A stretch of 64,000 nt of DNA, taken from NCBI RefSeq assembly GCF_030518215.1, contig NZ_JAULRT010000035.1, forward strand, positions 310,001-374,000, in the 5' to 3' direction. A program made the position numbers and the translations under genes. This DNA comes from Gilvimarinus algae (GTDB lineage: Bacteria; Pseudomonadota; Gammaproteobacteria; Pseudomonadales; Cellvibrionaceae). Of the stretch, positions 1-7,397 are shown one piece after another (position 1 is the stretch's first letter; each line of letters begins with the position of its first letter). A model generated the notes under the pieces. It was not told the origin of the DNA and searched no databases. It saw only the letters and a program-made list of their open reading frames with translations.

Positions 1-1
1 T

Positions 2-184
2 GTTACCCGCATTGACGCAGAGAAAAGCCAAGCGCCAACAATAAATGGCGGCGCTGCTGAGTGGTTTGCCCATACGGCCAGCGATAAGTATTCCATTGGC
101 AATACGCTGAACGCGTCGCAAGCCAATGCCACGATGCAAGCGGTTCAGCGCGCGCGAAGAGGAGGGCTGGCCGCTCAAGGGTGA
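2..184 (+). CDS. C-terminal fragment of an unrecognised protein, cut by the window edge
   Basis: An open frame enters from the left edge and stops at TGA 182-184, giving 60 residues. The fragment is polar and alanine/asparagine rich, contains the stretch AAEWFAHTASDKYSIG and ends in a basic segment (QRARRGGLAAQG). It reads toward the TetR gene and stops nine bases before that gene's stop codon, so the two are convergent. I do not recognise a family from this piece, and its reality as a gene rests only on the uninterrupted frame and the tight convergent spacing. Confidence 0.4.
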   Translation, partial: VTRIDAEKSQAPTINGGAAEWFAHTASDKYSIGNTLNASQANATMQAVQRARRGGLAAQG

Positions 185-192
185 CTTCCCGA

Positions 193-789
193 TCAGGCGA
201 GAGGCCGATACCGCGCCATAAACAGCTTTACCGTCTCTTCTATAAAGTACTCGTGCTGCGACATATCGTCACTCAAACTGTAGAGCAGCGGATAGAAAAT
301 CAACGACTTTAACTGAAACACAAACTGCTTGGCGGCCAGCTCGCTGTCGGTAATATCCAGCGCTTTATCCGCGACCGCTTCCTTGAGAAAGGGCTCCAAA
401 TACCGCAGGCAACCCATGGACGGCTTGTTGATGGCCTGCGCCAGGGCTGCGTCTTTGAGCAGCTGCAAAAACGCCACCCGCGCCACCTGCAAAAAGGCGG
501 GGGAGGCGAGCATGGCGACCTCCTGGCGGGCAATATCGGTGAGTTGCTGATCAACGGGCCGGGCCGCGTCGTAAGTAATCAGCGGCCCCTGATCCACTTT
601 GCTGAACATGGCCTCGAGTATGGCGGCGAACAGCTCGGTTTTGGTGGCAAAGTGGTTGTAGACGGTGCGCTTTGACACCCCAGCGTGGGCGGCAATCTGG
701 TCCATGCTGGTGGCCTCGAGGCCGCTGGAGGCAAAGAGCGCTTCGGCCGAGGCGATGATTTGCAGGCGCTTTTTTTCGGATAGGGTCAT
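193..789 (-). CDS. TetR/AcrR-family transcriptional repressor
   Basis: A 198-residue one-domain-plus-sensor repressor. The N-terminal helix-turn-helix spans about residues 5-50 (IIASAEALFASSGLEATSMD, then AHAGVSKRTVYNHFATKTEL), the classic TetR DNA-binding signature. The C-terminal ligand domain ends in helices resembling the AefR-like C-terminal family, which often controls efflux or detoxification genes; the effector cannot be read from sequence. The gene is divergent from the metallo-beta-lactamase-fold lipoprotein, with three copies of CAGTTTAC in the 123-base gap. The simplest reading is autorepression together with control of that neighbour. The ATG at 789 begins the domain as usual for the family. 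Confidence 0.9.
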   Translation of the reverse strand: MTLSEKKRLQIIASAEALFASSGLEATSMDQIAAHAGVSKRTVYNHFATKTELFAAILEAMFSKVDQGPLITYDAARPVDQQLTDIARQEVAMLASPAFLQVARVAFLQLLKDAALAQAINKPSMGCLRYLEPFLKEAVADKALDITDSELAAKQFVFQLKSLIFYPLLYSLSDDMSQHEYFIEETVKLFMARYRPLA

Positions 790-849
790 AAGAGCGGGCC
801 ATCAGTCATTGGCGCCAGTCTAACGGATTTGCAAAAAAATTACACTCAG

Positions 850-898
850 CAGTTTACTTTTTGCGAAGCGCAGGAGTAAACTGCACCGTACAGTTTAC
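850..898. promoter_or_regulatory. Probable TetR operator cluster between divergent genes
   Basis: CAGTTTAC occurs at 850-857 and 891-898, and its reverse complement GTAAACTG at 876-883. The last two form the inverted repeat GTAAACTG-N7-CAGTTTAC (876-898), the size and symmetry expected of a TetR dimer site. The cluster lies 60-110 bases before the repressor start and ends 14 bases before the ATG of the divergent hydrolase, so bound repressor would block both promoters. Confidence 0.7.
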
Positions 899-912
899 TT
901 TTGGTAACGTCG

Positions 913-2007
913 ATGACGCTCACTACATCTGGAAAAGCTCTTTTGGGCAGTCTGCTACTTGGAGGTTGTGTTATGGCCCACTCGTTCGCCGCCGCGCAAG
1001 ATCAATCCCCCCTGGCACCGACAACCGAGTCGGGCAAGTTTGTGAACCAGGAGCCCTCAGAACCCAGCAGTTTCTGGCGCACGGTAAAGATTTTCTGGCG
1101 CTTTATGACCGAAGACCGCATCGACCCGGAGCCCACCGGCGAACTGCCCATGCAGGCGCTCAGCCGCGCCCAGCTGGACGCCCTGAGCGATGACGCGGTG
1201 CATGTGATCAAGCTCGGACACTCCTCGCTGCTGCTGAAAGTCATGGGAGAGTACTGGCTGCTGGACCCGGTGTTTTCCGAGCGCGCCTCGCCCTTTGGTT
1301 TTATGGGCCCCAAACGCTTTCACCCCGCGCCCATTAGCATCGACGAGCTGCCGCCCATCGCCATGGTGCTGATCTCCCACAACCACTACGATCATCTGGA
1401 TAAAAAAGCGGTGCGCGCCCTGGCCGACAAAACCCGCGAGTTTTTGGTGCCGCTGGGTGTGGACAAAAACCTGCAGGAGTGGGGCGTCAGCGCCGAGAAT
1501 ATTCAGACCTTTGACTGGTGGCAATCGACAATAGATACCCACGCCAGGCTCACCTTTACCCCCACCCAGCACTTTTCCGGGCGAGGCCTGGGCGATGCCA
1601 ATGAAACCCTGTGGGGCTCCTGGGTCATTGAAACCGAACACGGCAAGCTGTTTTTCAGCGGCGACTCGGGTTATTTTCCCGGCTTTAAAACCATCGGCGA
1701 CAGGTTCGGCCCCTTTGACCTGACCTTTATTGAAACCGGCGCCTACAACGAAGACTGGCCGGATGTGCACATGACCCCGGAGCAGAGCGTTACCGCCCAC
1801 AAGGATCTGCGGGGCAAAACCATGATGCCCATCCACAATGGCACCTTTAATCTGGCGTTTCACGCCTGGTACGATCCGCTGGAGCGCGTCAGTGAAACGG
1901 CGCAGCAGCGCGGCGTTGCGCTCACCACCCCCATTGTCGGCGAGGTGATCACCTTGGGTGAACCTATGCCTCAAGAGGCTTGGTGGAAACCGGTGATGGC
2001 CGAGTGA
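913..2007 (+). CDS. Metallo-beta-lactamase-fold hydrolase, RomA/NAPE-PLD/UlaG-like lipoprotein
   Basis: A 364-residue protein. The metal-binding motif HNHYDH lies near residues 156-161 and a downstream SGDSGY segment supplies further ligands; the opening ALSDDAVHVIKLGHSSLLLK is typical of the RomA-like MBL group. Read from ATG 913 the N-terminus is a lipoprotein signal (LLGSLLLGGC), suggesting an envelope location. A second ATG at 973 has a perfect GGAGG seven bases upstream and would give a protein without the signal, so the start is uncertain; the lipobox favours 913. The gene lies directly downstream of the TetR operators. The family includes phospholipases and lactonases; the substrate is unknown. 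Confidence 0.85.
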   Translation: MTLTTSGKALLGSLLLGGCVMAHSFAAAQDQSPLAPTTESGKFVNQEPSEPSSFWRTVKIFWRFMTEDRIDPEPTGELPMQALSRAQLDALSDDAVHVIKLGHSSLLLKVMGEYWLLDPVFSERASPFGFMGPKRFHPAPISIDELPPIAMVLISHNHYDHLDKKAVRALADKTREFLVPLGVDKNLQEWGVSAENIQTFDWWQSTIDTHARLTFTPTQHFSGRGLGDANETLWGSWVIETEHGKLFFSGDSGYFPGFKTIGDRFGPFDLTFIETGAYNEDWPDVHMTPEQSVTAHKDLRGKTMMPIHNGTFNLAFHAWYDPLERVSETAQQRGVALTTPIVGEVITLGEPMPQEAWWKPVMAE

Positions 2008-2240
2008 GGACAAAACCCGTTTCAATGCCGCTGTTAAACCCCACCGCGCGATAGAGGGCCTGGGCGGCACGGCGCTGCTCGCCCGACCACAACAAAATGT
2101 TCATACAGGCCCGCTCTGTGGCAAACAGCAGCTCTTGCCGACTTAGGCCGCGGCGACGGTAACGGCGGGTCATACGGCCGCAGCTCCCGATAGAGAGCGA
2201 GCAACCCGGAAAGGTCAGCGCTGCCGGCCAATCGGATCAC
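1964..2240 (-). pseudogene. GNAT acetyltransferase remnant with internal deletion and frameshift
   Basis: From a GTG at 2240, overlapping the stop of the SemiSWEET gene by GTGA, the frame reads a typical GNAT N-terminus (VIRLAGSADLSGLLALYREL). After about 24 residues it loses sense, while another frame from about 2173 gives the C-terminal half of the fold: RRRGLSRQELL (acetyl-CoA loop region), ALYRAVGF and a final beta strand. About 45-50 middle residues found in complete GNAT proteins are missing and the halves are out of frame. The gene was the last member of the HAD-SemiSWEET operon and is probably dead. Its decayed end runs under the 3' end of the convergent hydrolase gene. Confidence 0.65.
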
Positions 2241-2518
2241 CGCCACAGCACAATCCCGAACAGCGCCAGCTGCAAACACAGGGCGACCGCGTTGGTAAAG
2301 ATAATGGCCGGGCGTGCAAAACGTAAACCATATGCCAGCCAAAATCCGTACACCGCGACAAAACCCAGAACAAACCCGAGTGACAAGCTGGAGGCGCCCT
2401 GACGCTGCAGCTCACTCACTAGCTGCCCAAGTAAAGCCAGGCAACCGAGGGCGCCAAAAGCCATGCCGGCGATGTCCCAATAGCGATCCGATGCGGAATA
2501 CAGCCACTTAGCCGCCAT
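2237..2518 (-). CDS. SemiSWEET-type sugar transporter subunit
   Basis: A 93-residue protein with three membrane helices in the MtN3/saliva arrangement: GALGCLALLGQLVSEL, SSLSLGFVLGFVAVYGFWLA and IIFTNAVALCLQLALFGIVL. The SSLSLG motif after the first helix and the asparagine in the third are family marks. Bacterial SemiSWEETs dimerise to move mono- or disaccharides across the inner membrane. The chosen ATG at 2518 overlaps the stop of the HAD phosphatase gene by 11 bases (ATGGCGGCTAA), so translation is probably coupled. A sugar carrier next to a sugar-phosphatase-like HAD protein and a DeoR regulator suggests one sugar-handling unit. Confidence 0.8.
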   Translation of the reverse strand: MAAKWLYSASDRYWDIAGMAFGALGCLALLGQLVSELQRQGASSLSLGFVLGFVAVYGFWLAYGLRFARPAIIFTNAVALCLQLALFGIVLWR

Positions 2519-3218
2519 GGCCGGCCCCCTCCAGCTGCACCAGCAAGCCCCGGTAGTCTGTGAGCCGGGCGCGAATCCGCGGGTGCTGATCACGGATCTC
2601 CTCACCCACTACCACCAGATCGCAACCGGCCGCCAGGGCCGAGCGCGCGCCGTTGGGCGAGTCTTCAAAGGCAAGGCAGCGGGCGGGCTCCACCCCCAGG
2701 GCCTGCGCCGCCCGGATAAAGTGCTCCGGGTCCGGCTTGCCGGTTTTGATCAGCTCGGCGGTAATCAAGTGCTGGGGGATGGGCAACCCGGCGGCGCCCA
2801 GGCGCAGCTCCGCCATGGCGCGATAACTGGAGGTGGCAATGGCCCAGGGCACAGCGCGGGCCTCCAGTAAGCGAATAAACGCACTGGCGCCGGCAATTTC
2901 CACCACCCCGGTAGCGATGACCGACTCTTGCGCCGTCAAATAAGCCACCTCTTTCTCCGCATCCAGGTGCGGGGCAATGCGCGGCAAGTGGTCGATTACC
3001 CGCGAGCCCAAAAACGCCTGCAGCACGGCCTCAAGCTCCAGGCCATGGCGCTCGCACCAGACCCCGTAGACTTCGCGTATGGCGACAGACGAATCCAGCA
3101 AGGTGCCGTCCATATCAAAGAGTACGGCGTCGTAGTCGGCCAGGTTCAGGGCCGCCAGTTCGGGAGGCGGGGTATCGGGCGGCAAGGCCGCCGCTGATTG
3201 GGGTTGGACATTGGTCAT
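2508..3218 (-). CDS. HAD-superfamily sugar-phosphatase-like hydrolase
   Basis: About 236 residues from the ATG at 3218, chosen because AGGAG lies just upstream (an earlier in-frame start at 3308 lacks this). Motif I is DMDGTLLDS with the nucleophilic and acid/base aspartates, motif II is ATSS, the conserved lysine lies in TGKPDPEHF and motif III is FEDSPNG. The cap resembles hexitol/2-deoxyglucose-6-phosphatases such as YfbT and DOG2. It is first of an operon with a SemiSWEET gene and a GNAT remnant and divergent from a DeoR regulator, a class that normally senses sugar phosphates. The natural substrate is not deducible. Confidence 0.85.
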   Translation of the reverse strand: MTNVQPQSAAALPPDTPPPELAALNLADYDAVLFDMDGTLLDSSVAIREVYGVWCERHGLELEAVLQAFLGSRVIDHLPRIAPHLDAEKEVAYLTAQESVIATGVVEIAGASAFIRLLEARAVPWAIATSSYRAMAELRLGAAGLPIPQHLITAELIKTGKPDPEHFIRAAQALGVEPARCLAFEDSPNGARSALAAGCDLVVVGEEIRDQHPRIRARLTDYRGLLVQLEGAGHGG

Positions 3219-3286
3219 ACGGGCTCCTGCAGGCAGTACCGAAACAAGCAAAAATGCGCATGCTTGCGGCCTTAGATACTCAAATA

Positions 3287-3322
3287 GCGCACAAACATGC
3301 AACTTCATGCACTATTGTGCGC
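3287..3322. promoter_or_regulatory. Candidate DeoR-family operator
   Basis: An inverted repeat with arms GCGCACAA (3287-3294) and TTGTGCGC (3315-3322), 20 bases apart, lies in the 158-base gap between the HAD phosphatase and DeoR genes. A second partial dyad, CATGCA / TGCATG-like, lies inside it. Position and symmetry fit an autoregulatory site controlling both divergent genes. Confidence 0.45.
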
Positions 3323-3376
3323 CCACAAACCGGCAAAAATCCAGTAAAATCTTGCAAAAACCTGCAGGAGTGAGAA

Positions 3377-4132
3377 ATGCTCACCGCTGAACGACAACAC
3401 TGGATCCTCGAACAGCTCGACCTGAACGGCCGCGTCTATGCCGCCAGCGCCGCCGAAGCCTTGGGCGTGTCGGAAGACACCATCCGGCGGGATCTGAACA
3501 AAATGGCGCAACTGCAGCAGCTGCGCCGGGTACACGGCGGCGCTCTGCCCCTGGAGCAAACCACGCCGGACTACATCGATCGGGTCGATAACACCGACAG
3601 CCAAAAAGAAGCCTTTGCCCGTGCCGCCATTGGCTATCTGCAGGCGGGGCAGACCATACTTCTGGATTCTGGCGAGAGCTGCCGCCAGCTGGCCCGCCAG
3701 CTACCACAGGAGTTACCGCTGACGGTGGTGACCGGGTGCCCGCTCATTATGCTGGAGCTGGCCCGCCATCCGCGGGTTGAGGTGATCGCCCTGGGCGGGC
3801 GGTTCTTTAAGCCGGCGCTGCGCACCCTGGGCGTTGGCGCCGCCGAAAGCCTGAAAACCATGCGCCTGGACATCAGCTTTTTCGGTGTTTTCGCTCTGCA
3901 CCTGCAGCACGGCCTGTCGGTGAATTACGTGGAAGAGGCGGAGATCATGCGGGTGATTGTCGCTCAGTCTGACCGCACCATCGTTATGGGCCGCAGCGAC
4001 GCCCTGAACAAGGTGGCCCACCATCACATCACCCCTGCCCGCACGCTGGATGCGATTATCTCCGACGCGGACATTGAGCCTGGGTTAAAAGCAAAGTTTG
4101 CCGAGCTGGGGGTTGAGGTGGTGGCCGTTTAG
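3377..4132 (+). CDS. DeoR/GlpR-family transcriptional regulator
   Basis: 251 residues. The N-terminal winged helix (ERQHWILEQLDLNGRVYAAS, then EALGVSEDTIRRDL and a VHGGAL hinge) is the DeoR signature. The C-terminal sensor domain contains the sugar-phosphate-binding pattern LLDSGESCRQLA and AQSDRTIVMG, related to ribose-5-phosphate isomerase folds. An AGGAG stands seven bases before the ATG. It probably represses the divergent HAD phosphatase / SemiSWEET operon until a phosphorylated sugar binds; the effector is inferred only as a class. Its stop overlaps the stop of the convergent glutaredoxin gene by four bases. Confidence 0.9.
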   Translation: MLTAERQHWILEQLDLNGRVYAASAAEALGVSEDTIRRDLNKMAQLQQLRRVHGGALPLEQTTPDYIDRVDNTDSQKEAFARAAIGYLQAGQTILLDSGESCRQLARQLPQELPLTVVTGCPLIMLELARHPRVEVIALGGRFFKPALRTLGVGAAESLKTMRLDISFFGVFALHLQHGLSVNYVEEAEIMRVIVAQSDRTIVMGRSDALNKVAHHHITPARTLDAIISDADIEPGLKAKFAELGVEVVAV

Positions 4133-4461
4133 CGTGAGGCAAGAGCGAGAATGGCATTGGGGTTGTAGCCTCGCACCACCTCGCCGTTAATCACCAGCAG
4201 AGGCACGCCACGACCATTGAGCTGCTCGTAGTCGCGCTTACCTTTGGACGATTTTTCAATATCGTACTCAGTGTAAGGGATGCCTTTCTGGCGCAGCAGC
4301 TCGCGGGTTTTTTTGCAGTAGCCACACCAGGCGGTGGCGTAGAGCACCACGCCATCCTGATAACCATCCACCAACTCGGGCGCGGGTGCGAAAGGGTTAT
4401 CGATAAATCCAAGCTTGATCACAACAGCGAAGGCGATCAGCAGAAACAGCGCAGCTTTCAT
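4129..4461 (-). CDS. Membrane-anchored glutaredoxin
   Basis: 110 residues: an N-terminal hydrophobic anchor or signal (LFLLIAFAVVIKLGF) followed by a glutaredoxin fold. The active site is WCGYCKK, with the cis-proline segment RGVPLLVING and the C-terminal glutathione-binding GYN. Proteins of this type reduce glutathione mixed disulfides; the anchor places the active site on the periplasmic face or tethers it to the membrane. The gene lies ahead of the decayed XRE regulator on the same strand with a 36-base gap and converges with the DeoR gene. Confidence 0.85.
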   Translation of the reverse strand: MKAALFLLIAFAVVIKLGFIDNPFAPAPELVDGYQDGVVLYATAWCGYCKKTRELLRQKGIPYTEYDIEKSSKGKRDYEQLNGRGVPLLVINGEVVRGYNPNAILALASR

Positions 4462-4497
4462 GAAATGATCTCTAATGACCCAGTCGCCACAGAGGGC

Positions 4498-4877
4498 TCA
4501 ACAATATACGTTGTGGCGGAGCATCTTGCCCGCGGCCACGGCAAAACAAAAGGCGGCAGCTCCGTAAAAGACGGCCGCTAAAGCCACACCGGCCTGGGCC
4601 ACTGCTGAGGCGCCAAAGAGTACAAACACCACACCGACCGCTAACAACACATGGATTTCCACTTTCTGTGCGCCGAGCACTGCCTGGGCGGCGCCCTCTG
4701 ACGTCTGATCGAGTGCCTCGATGTCTATCTCTAAGCGGCGGCGAGACTCTTGCGCGTCTCAAGGCTCGCACTTTGGCCGCGCTCAATGCGCTGAATAGTA
4801 CGAACATTCAGCCCCGCCATGCGGGCGAGCTGTTCCTGCGATAGATGCTTTTCGGCTCTTACATCCTGCAAGCGCAT
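4498..4877 (-). pseudogene. XRE-family regulator with two membrane helices, frameshifted
   Basis: From ATG 4877 the frame gives a complete HTH_3 domain (VRAEKHLSQEQLARMAGLNV, then RTIQRIERGQSASLETRKSL) and stops at TAG 4731-4733. Adding one base there restores EIDIEALDQTSEGAAQAV and continues into a two-helix membrane tail (VEIHVLLAVGVVFVLFGASA and VALAAVFYGAAAFCFAVAAG) that ends at 4498. The intact form is a small HTH protein with a membrane tail common in marine Gammaproteobacteria. It is either a true one-base deletion or a sequencing error; the tail has kept full hydrophobic coding sense, which argues for a recent event. Two dyads lie just upstream. Confidence 0.7.
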
Positions 4878-4889
4878 AAGCTCTCCCTT

Positions 4890-4928
4890 ACCCAACATTG
4901 GGTTATTCTATTGTCGTCCAGAATAACC
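4890..4928. promoter_or_regulatory. Two inverted repeats upstream of the XRE gene
   Basis: ACCCAACATTGGGT (4890-4903) is a near-perfect dyad. GGTTATTC (4901-4908) and GAATAACC (4921-4928) form a perfect inverted repeat with a 12-base spacer. Both are 13-51 bases upstream of the regulator ATG and probably form its own operator; no other gene start is nearby. Confidence 0.5.
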
Positions 4929-5036
4929 GATAAGACCATGCAAGCGTAACAGCAAACACCCGACACTTGCCCGACATAGCGCGATAAATTCAAAAATTGT
5001 CGCTCTGCGTCAGGATTCTAAAGCCTCAATCTGCGG

Positions 5037-5789
5037 TCATTCACCCACTTTTACCCAGCGAAAGGCGCGCTTCAGCTCTTCGGTAGCATTGGAGCGATAC
5101 CACCGCCCATGTGACACCACGAGCCGCTCCGGTTGCCAGGCCAACATAGTCTCGATTGCCGAGTTAAGGGCCAGGTGGCGCCCGCGGTAGCTGAGGCGCA
5201 AATCAATAGGCAGCTTGCCGTCCGGGTCGAGAATGCCGGCCAGTTTCATCAAAAACTTCAGGGGTTTTGAGTGCACTTTCTGCGGTTCAAAGTTCTCGAT
5301 AAGATCGGCGAGAATTAACGTGCGCGATGACCGGTGAAAAAATACAACTTCTTCCAACACACGGCTGCCTGTGACCAGCAATTGCTCCATCTCGGCGTGC
5401 CAGGGTGTGGCTTGCGCGCTATCCAAGTCGGCATCAAAACCCCAGCCGCATTTTTGCGCTGCCGCCCGCGCACCGGGCGATGCCCACTTTTTTGCGTCGG
5501 GGTAGTGCTCGGCCCACTGGCCGATCCACCAGTAGTGAATACGGTTGGGCGAGACGAGATGCTTCACCTCACCCAGCTCATCAACGGCGCGTTTCAGATC
5601 GGGCGTCAGTTCAACAGGGGAGTGCACAAAAAGATCATCGCCTTGCAGGCGAACAATCGTCGTACGTGTCGGGAAGGGCACACTTTTAAAGTGGATGAGC
5701 GGTCCATCGACCACCCAGATATTGTCATCGACCGGCTTAAGCGTTTGCAGTGGCTCGTAGACACCGACCGCTGAGTGAGTCGCTTTCAC
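5037..5789 (-). CDS. DUF4336 protein (metallo-beta-lactamase-like, metal ligands altered)
   Basis: 250 residues from a GTG at 5789, selected because AAGGAG precedes it by nine bases; the frame stays open for 129 bases further upstream without a comparable ribosome site. The family pattern is clear: YEPLQTLKPVDDNIWVVDGP, then TRTTIVRLQGDDLFVHSPV, HLVSPNRIHYWWIGQW, a central LILADLIENFEP and the C-terminal VSHGRWY. DUF4336 proteins look like MBL-fold enzymes but have SPNRIHYWW where hydrolases carry HxHxDH. Their function is unknown. The gene is isolated, with the chitinase gene upstream on the same strand. Confidence 0.85.
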   Translation of the reverse strand: MKATHSAVGVYEPLQTLKPVDDNIWVVDGPLIHFKSVPFPTRTTIVRLQGDDLFVHSPVELTPDLKRAVDELGEVKHLVSPNRIHYWWIGQWAEHYPDAKKWASPGARAAAQKCGWGFDADLDSAQATPWHAEMEQLLVTGSRVLEEVVFFHRSSRTLILADLIENFEPQKVHSKPLKFLMKLAGILDPDGKLPIDLRLSYRGRHLALNSAIETMLAWQPERLVVSHGRWYRSNATEELKRAFRWVKVGE

Positions 5790-5939
5790 AGAACACCTCT
5801 CCTTGTAACCGCAGGGCGACAATCCGCGTCTCATGGCGGACGTTTGCGCGTTGAGGAAATCTACCGGCAATGCACCGATAACACAAGGACAGACGTACAG
5901 GGGGGAGCCTGCCCGCAATAAGCGGGCAGGCGAGTCACA

Positions 5940-7079
5940 TCAGCAACCGAGATTGTTGCCGGGCGTTACACCCAGAATTTGGGTGAAGTCTTGGTAGAGG
6001 TTGATCCGGCTTTGCACTTGCCCCGGATTGCCACCGTTACACTCCAGCGAACCATTGATGGTGCGAATGGTTTCACCAAAGCCGTTACCGTTGACCATGG
6101 ACTGGTGCGCCGGACGATAGCCCGCCCCGCTTTGCGTCATCCAGAACCAGAGCGCGGTACGCCACGCGGTGGTGGGGTTTTGCGCAACTTGATCAGGGTT
6201 GGCCCACAGGTTCAGCCCCAGTGCCTGACCGGCCGTGCAGTAGTTGTAGTTCCAGCTCAACTGAATCGGCCCGCGACCAAAGTACTTCTTACCGGGCGCA
6301 CAGACACCACAGGGCGTGGCACCGCCGGAGCAGTAAGTACCCTGAGCGATTTCCTCAATGTAGTAGAGCCCACCGGTTTCGTGCGAGAAGTTGGCAAGCG
6401 CTGCTGCCGCCTCACGCTTTTTGGTGGTGAGGTTGCCGGTGCCGGCAAAGGCCGGGAAAGTGGCCGCCGCATTCACCAGGCCCGCATAGGTGTAAAAGCT
6501 GTTGCGGTTGGGGAACATCTGATTGAACTGCGCTTCGCTGACAATCGAGGCAAAACCGTTGTTACCCGAAGAGCTCGAGGACGAACTGCTGCTGCCACCG
6601 GGGCACGAGGGCGTCGGATCCCAGAACCAGGTGCTGATGGTCGGGTCGTAGCCGGGGTTGTCGTGCTCGGCAATGTAGTATGAACCCTGGTAGATCACCA
6701 CGTCGCCGGCGTAGTAGACCGCGTTGGACGACCACTGCGGGCAACTGCCGCCACCGGTAGAGGACGAGCTGCTGGATGAGCTCGACGAGGAGCTACTGCT
6801 GCTCGAGCTGGAAGACGAACTGCCCGTGCCATTGCAGGCACCGAGTTCATTCCAGGCATTGGTCCAGGCCCAGCCGGAGCCCGGCGCGTAAGGGCCGCCA
6901 ATGCTGCACCAGCCACCCACCGTGCACTGGTAAGCCGCGTTGTTGTTTTTGACGATAGAGCCGTTGCCGTAGCTGCTGCCATCGACGTATTGAGGTGTTC
7001 CGGAACAATTGTAGGCGTGGGCCTGGCCGGCAAAGAATGCCGCCAGCAAAACCGCCGCCGCGATTTTTAGGTATTTCAT
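5940..7079 (-). CDS. Secreted GH19 chitinase with two chitin-binding modules and polyserine linkers
   Basis: 379 residues with a Sec signal (KIAAAVLLAAFFAGQAHA). Two CBM5/12-like modules follow (about 23-82 and 112-160, rich in aromatic residues such as TWFWDP). They are separated from each other and from the catalytic domain by serine runs of about 21 and 9 residues, a hallmark of Saccharophagus/Cellvibrio/Teredinibacter secreted hydrolases. The catalytic domain carries the GH19 elements NFSHETGGLYYIEE (general acid in HETGG), GRGPIQLSWNYNY and the late RINLY segment. It should cleave internal beta-1,4 bonds of chitin with inversion outside the cell. AAGGAA precedes the start. A LacI-type palindrome lies 232 bases upstream. 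Confidence 0.93.
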   Translation of the reverse strand: MKYLKIAAAVLLAAFFAGQAHAYNCSGTPQYVDGSSYGNGSIVKNNNAAYQCTVGGWCSIGGPYAPGSGWAWTNAWNELGACNGTGSSSSSSSSSSSSSSSSSSSSSTGGGSCPQWSSNAVYYAGDVVIYQGSYYIAEHDNPGYDPTISTWFWDPTPSCPGGSSSSSSSSSGNNGFASIVSEAQFNQMFPNRNSFYTYAGLVNAAATFPAFAGTGNLTTKKREAAAALANFSHETGGLYYIEEIAQGTYCSGGATPCGVCAPGKKYFGRGPIQLSWNYNYCTAGQALGLNLWANPDQVAQNPTTAWRTALWFWMTQSGAGYRPAHQSMVNGNGFGETIRTINGSLECNGGNPGQVQSRINLYQDFTQILGVTPGNNLGC

Positions 7080-7310
7080 AGTGAATTCCTTTGCGTGTAT
7101 TGGGAGCTTGTTAACCGCTATACATCAGCGAAGTTTTTCACCACACAGCTATTACACTGGCCCCTGGAGCTTTGCGTACAAGCGCGGGCAAACGCTTGAG
7201 CATGGAGAGTGCGTGACACTTCAACAAACGGTGTTTCTTATGTTTTTACATAGCCGTTATGGACGAATGAGCGCCGTCAGATTTCAGCGCGCCCTTGACC
7301 CTAGTGGAAG

Positions 7311-7326
7311 TTGACAACGTTGTCAA
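7311..7326. promoter_or_regulatory. 16-bp perfect palindrome, LacI/NagR-like operator
   Basis: TTGACAACGTTGTCAA is a perfect 16-bp palindrome with the central CG typical of LacI-family operators. It is close to the motif I recall for the LacI-type N-acetylglucosamine repressor NagR of marine Gammaproteobacteria (TGACAACGTTGTCA core). It lies 232 bases before the chitinase ATG and 143 bases after the upstream gene's stop, fitting control of chitinase by GlcNAc-derived signals. The remaining 318-base gap (7080-7397) holds no convincing gene. Confidence 0.6.
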
Positions 7327-7397
7327 TTTAAGCGGGAAAAACTGCTCTGAATGTCACGAATTTTAGGTAAATGGTAGCAACAGGCGCCAAACACGCG

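Noticed and set aside
1057-2070. 337-codon minus-strand frame opposite the metallo-beta-lactamase-fold gene
   Set aside because: No domain, no ribosome site; the sense gene has HxHxDH.
6560-6820. Simple-sequence serine-codon runs in the chitinase gene as a separate repeat element
   Set aside because: They are polyserine linkers of the secreted enzyme.
7081-7314. 77-codon frame between chitinase and NYN-LOTUS genes
   Set aside because: No signal, domain or Shine-Dalgarno; overlaps the chitinase promoter region.
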